Assembly (NCBI GenBank): GCA_900316445.1
Contig: ONCZ01000026.1
Span: 1-34,845, forward strand
Origin: an uncultured Prevotellaceae bacterium
Lineage (GTDB): Bacteria > Bacteroidota > Bacteroidia > Bacteroidales > Bacteroidaceae
Reading direction: 5' to 3'
Length of the DNA stretch: 34,845 nucleotides
The notes under the pieces were generated by a model. The model was not told the origin of the DNA. It searched no databases and saw only the letters and a program-made list of their open reading frames with translations. Positions 33,008 through 34,845 of this stretch are shown one piece after another. The first letter of the stretch is position 1, and each line of letters begins with the position of its first letter. Position numbers and translations under genes: made by a program.

Positions 33008-33379
33008 CTAATTCTTCGTTCTTGCGCTGATTTTCTTTCCATCTTTACTCCATGTGAAGATCCAGCTGCCTTTACGACTGGTGATGGTACTGTTGGTGAC
33101 AGCGACGATCTCACCAACATCAGAGACATTCATCGTCTTCAGCGTCCTCCCTTTGGCATCGCAGATGTGGTAGTAGGAATAACGCTTCGCCACAAAGAAA
33201 TCGCTGCCCCAGCCTTTGATTTCTCCCACGCTACTTCGAGAGAGCCCACCAATCTTCTTGCCCTTCTCGTCATAGACATAATACCAGTTCTTCGTCTCTT
33301 CAATATACGATATCTGCTGGCGCTGAGCCTGAGCAACCAGCGTTATCATGAGGAATAGGATGGTAAACAGTTTTCTCAT
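33008..33379 (-). CDS. Small secreted protein, function unknown
   Basis: A 123-residue protein with signal peptide MRKLFTILFLMITLVAQAQ. The mature part is made of short beta-strand repeats: NWYYVYDEKGKKIGGLSRSSVGEI, then YSYYHICDAKGRTLKTMNVSDVGEI, then SWIFTWSKDGKKI. These fit a three-bladed or WG-like repeat in which each unit has a D-(x)-K-G-(K/R) turn. The two VGEI ends support internal duplication. No catalytic motif is visible. The gene lies 15 nt after the winged-helix gene upstream and may share its transcript. Confidence 0.72.
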   Translation of the reverse strand: MRKLFTILFLMITLVAQAQRQQISYIEETKNWYYVYDEKGKKIGGLSRSSVGEIKGWGSDFFVAKRYSYYHICDAKGRTLKTMNVSDVGEIVAVTNSTITSRKGSWIFTWSKDGKKISARTKN

Positions 33380-33394
33380 CTTTATTTTACTCTT

Positions 33395-33601
33395 TTATTT
33401 CAACAACTGCCATTCGCCCTTGATTTTAGAATGCTCTTTGTTGATAAACCCAAGTTCCTTTAAGTCGCTGATGGCACGTTTAATAGTTGCCTCGCTTACT
33501 CCAAGATTATCCTGAAGCCACGAATACTTCGCTTTACGATTCAGCTTAATGGCCTTATATATCTCTTCCACAATAGGTGTCGGAAACTTAGAAACCTTCA
33601 T
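33395..33601 (-). CDS. Winged-helix DNA-binding protein, likely remnant of a larger protein
   Basis: A 68-residue product almost wholly made of one winged helix: TPIVEEIYKAIKLNRKAKYSWLQDNLGVSEATIKRAISDLKELGFINKEH, with recognition helix SEATIKRAISDLKELG. It resembles the C-terminal helix-turn-helix of AlbA_2/Schlafen-type ATP-binding proteins, which often have a VTKMVTKMV-type linker before it. Exactly such a linker (MVTKMVTKMVKRVTK) is encoded just upstream in another frame (about 33601-33669), so the gene could be a frameshifted decay product. It could also be a stand-alone small regulator. A promoter-like TAACTTTG is at 33756-33763. Confidence 0.55.
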   Translation of the reverse strand: MKVSKFPTPIVEEIYKAIKLNRKAKYSWLQDNLGVSEATIKRAISDLKELGFINKEHSKIKGEWQLLK

Positions 33602-33604
33602 TTT

Positions 33605-33674
33605 TGACGGTTTTCGTGACGGTTTTTGGTCACCCTCTTGACCATTTTTGTGACCATTTTTGTGACCATTTTTT
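33605..33674. repeat. 12-nt tandem repeats (TGACCATTTTTG) in a former linker
   Basis: Three units of TGACCATTTTTG (33639-33674) follow two looser ones built on TGACGGTTTT (33605-33629). On the minus strand they encode the VTKM repeats; a change in the frame separates them from the winged-helix part. Confidence 0.7.
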
Positions 33675-33715
33675 CGTCAGAAACAGACAAATTTGGCTGC
33701 TTTTGTATCACAACA

Positions 33716-33872
33716 GGGACAGTCCCTTTTGTGTTACATTCGTCATATTCGTTTGCAAAGTTACATCTTTTTCTGCTACTTAATTGTTTTGCTGTCAAAA
33801 AAACATCTTTATCTTGTTCTCTTTTATGTCCTGTATTTATTCCCTCTCACAAGGGGTCTGACACTATGTGAG
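33716..33872. repeat. Short palindromes in an AT-rich gap
   Basis: GGGACAGTCCC (33716-33726) is a palindrome with a 1-nt centre. CTCACA (33846-33851) pairs with TGTGAG (33867-33872) around AGGGGTCTGACACTA. Both resemble REP-type sites linked with REP-associated transposases in other bacteria; no transposase is present here. Confidence 0.4.
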
Positions 33873-33891
33873 CATTCTGTGCCAATCCATT

Positions 33892-34290
33892 TTACAATGT
33901 AATGCTCAATAGTTCGTGGGCAAATTTGTGGATTCCCTCCCGAATCCTTTCTGTCTGTTTCTTTCTTGGCACAGCACGATGATTCAGGTAATTGGATAAT
34001 TGTTTCTGGTTGATACCAGTCATTTTCTCCATACCTGCCAAAGACATGAAACTTGAGTAATACTCCAGGAAGCTTGCCACGTCAAACTTCCATTCTATCT
34101 CGAAATCGCCTTTTATCTCATTCGGCCATTGACTCTCAGGAAGCGTCTTCTTGATCAATTCTATGGCTTTCTCTGCATCAGCCTTAACTTCATCGATACT
34201 ACCTCCTGCAGCATATATTCCGTCACAATTCTCAGAGTATGCGTCAAAGTAATCTTTTGACCTCTCTACCATCATGATAATCTTTTTCAT
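33892..34290 (-). CDS. hicB: HicB-like antitoxin with C-terminal helix-turn-helix
   Basis: A 132-residue protein with a HicB N-terminal half-RNase-H fold: VERSKDYFDAYSENCDGIYAAGGSIDEVKADAEKAIELI, where the antitoxin sheet holds the toxin. A C-terminal XRE-type helix-turn-helix follows (FLEYYSSFMSLAGMEKMTGINQKQLSNYLNHRAVPRKKQTERIREGIHKFA). HicB normally neutralises HicA and represses the operon. The ATG at 34290 lies 3 nt after the HicA stop, so the toxin gene comes first, as is common in hic operons. The window-end promoter drives both. Confidence 0.85.
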   Translation of the reverse strand: MKKIIMMVERSKDYFDAYSENCDGIYAAGGSIDEVKADAEKAIELIKKTLPESQWPNEIKGDFEIEWKFDVASFLEYYSSFMSLAGMEKMTGINQKQLSNYLNHRAVPRKKQTERIREGIHKFAHELLSITL

Positions 34291-34293
34291 ATT

Positions 34294-34473
34294 CTATACA
34301 TTATATTTTCTAATCAATTTATTCGCCAGGCCTTTACCAATCTCATGTGATCCATGATATGGTATTGGTTCTGTCATTACGCCATTCTTTGTATAGAAGT
34401 AATGGCTTCCTTCTGCATGGTCAAAAGTCCAACCGGCTTTCACGAACCTGCGGTGTAGCTCACTGTACTTCAT
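34294..34473 (-). CDS. hicA: HicA mRNA-interferase toxin
   Basis: A 59-residue double-stranded-RNA-binding-type toxin: MKYSELHRRFVKAGWTFDHAEGSHYFYTKNGVMTEPIPYHGSHEIGKGLANKLIRKYNV. The catalytic histidine lies in EGSHYFY, and PYHGSHEIGKGLANKLIRK is the family end. Expected to cleave mRNA when free of HicB. The ATG at 34473 was taken; an upstream TTG at 34491 is too close to the promoter. No mutation is visible, so the pair looks active. It lies at the AT-rich edge of the window. Confidence 0.87.
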   Translation of the reverse strand: MKYSELHRRFVKAGWTFDHAEGSHYFYTKNGVMTEPIPYHGSHEIGKGLANKLIRKYNV

Positions 34474-34488
34474 AGGCCAAATGCGGTG

Positions 34489-34519
34489 CAAAGATAGCGA
34501 AATTTCTATTATTCACCAA
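34489..34519 (-). promoter_or_regulatory. Bacteroidetes-type promoter of hicAB
   Basis: On the minus strand TTG (34517-34519), a 20-nt spacer and TATCTTTG (34489-34496). The start would be about 9 nt before the hicA ATG, leaving nearly no leader. HicB may bind near here. Confidence 0.78.
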
Positions 34520-34650
34520 ATTTTGGAGCATAAAAACACTCCTTTTGTGCAAAAATCGCACAAATCTACATTTTCTGTAATTCTGAATTGTTCCCATAGT
34601 CTTCATAATTTAGGGTTACTATTAAAGTGATGGACTTTCCATTCACGCTG

Positions 34651-34681
34651 CAAAAGTAAAGCATTTCTTTGAAACCACCAA
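34651..34681 (-). promoter_or_regulatory. Promoter-like site without an evident gene
   Basis: On the minus strand TTG (34679-34681), a 20-nt spacer and TACTTTTG (34651-34658). Downstream there is only a 6-codon frame and a 52-codon frame overlapping hicA, so the transcript may be non-coding or read into hicAB. Confidence 0.5.
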
Positions 34682-34691
34682 ACATTTCATC

Positions 34692-34725
34692 AAAAAAGTG
34701 CAGACAGCCGCAGCTATCCGCACTT
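34692..34725 (-). terminator. Possible terminator of a gene beyond the right edge
   Basis: AAGTGC (34696-34701) pairs with GCACTT (34720-34725), with a weak inner stem, and is followed on the minus strand by TTTTTTGATG. Stem strength is modest. Confidence 0.35.
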
Positions 34726-34797
34726 GGTATAAGGGGGCCCTGAATCAGGGAGGGCACTGAAAAAGTCCCACCTGCCCCTTTTTAACACTTGAATTCT

Positions 34798-34837
34798 GCA
34801 CATAGTCTGTATAATATTTGGCTATGTGCGGATTTTT
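34798..34837 (+). terminator. Hairpin with T-run at the right edge
   Basis: GCACATAG (34798-34805) and CTATGTGC (34822-34829) form an 8-bp stem around 16 nt, followed by GGATTTTTTT. No plus-strand gene ends just before it, so it may belong to the end of an element beyond the window. Confidence 0.45.
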
Positions 34838-34845
34838 TTGTACCT

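Larger units (their letters stand above)
34520..34845. other. AT-rich end region with palindromes, no convincing gene
   Basis: Contents are short stems TTGTGC/GCACAA (34545-34563), GGAG/CTCC around 34526-34543 and CCCTGA/TCAGGG near 34738-34750, a promoter-like site at 34651-34681, and a hairpin at each side of the right part. A minus-strand 63-codon frame (34566-34757) and a 52-codon one beginning near 34605 have neither a known motif nor a ribosome binding site. Confidence 0.5.

Noticed and set aside
33605-33674. 12-nt repeats as possible replication-origin iterons
   Set aside because: They fit a VTKM coding linker, and no replication gene or DnaA-box cluster is near.
34566-34757. 63-codon minus-strand frame at the right end
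   Set aside because: It crosses the promoter-like site and a hairpin; no motif supports it.

Overview
The window is chromosomal DNA from a Bacteroidales bacterium, most likely Prevotella or a close relative. Three things point there. Promoters follow the Bacteroidetes pattern: TAnnTTTG at about -7, with a TTG 19-21 nt upstream. Outer-membrane receptors have carboxypeptidase-like and STN-type N-terminal domains. The gene neighbourhoods (purH-mreB, lysS-gpsA-pgi, divided men clusters) are ones I associate with this order. The assignment comes from reading the sequence and from remembered family features; no database was searched.

Left part (1-8.1 kb): the 5' part of mreB; a stand-alone IMP cyclohydrolase (purH N-terminal half) carrying a 2-nt frameshift; asnA; a large outer-membrane beta-barrel protein with a glycine/arginine-rich tail; aroB; and a secreted CE15-like esterase. 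Next comes the first menaquinone cluster (menB-menC-menE, minus strand, 8.1-11.1 kb), followed by a roughly 340-bp MITE-like element with long terminal inverted repeats.

From 11.5 to 17.2 kb a five-gene minus-strand unit reads: ECF sigma factor, membrane anti-sigma factor, STN-type outer-membrane receptor, Fut8-like glycosyltransferase, membrane acyltransferase. This looks like a cell-surface signalling unit wired to surface-glycan genes instead of to a SusD/glycan-uptake partner. Then come a secreted Pro/Gln/Arg/Gly-rich protein, a divergent phytase-like secreted protein and a TGS-type nucleoside kinase.

The second menaquinone cluster (menI-menF-menD, 21.0-24.1 kb) is preceded by three tandem ROK-family paralogs, two of which have different changes in their kinase motifs. 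AroB supplies the shikimate/chorismate pathway that feeds both men clusters, so precursor and quinone genes lie within about 18 kb. The right part has lysS-gpsA-pgi-HAD on the plus strand, then minus-strand accessory genes: a lipoprotein, a small secreted protein, a winged-helix remnant and a HicAB toxin-antitoxin pair. The window ends in an AT-rich stretch with palindromes.

The most unusual pattern is the density of short repeats. Palindromic repeats sit in frame inside menE, menD and menF and are translated as peptide insertions. Heptamer, octamer and nonamer arrays fill gaps between genes, and in two cases they supply a stop codon (menE, lysS). This resembles the Rickettsia palindromic elements and cyanobacterial heptamer repeats, but in a Bacteroidales genome and concentrated in one pathway.
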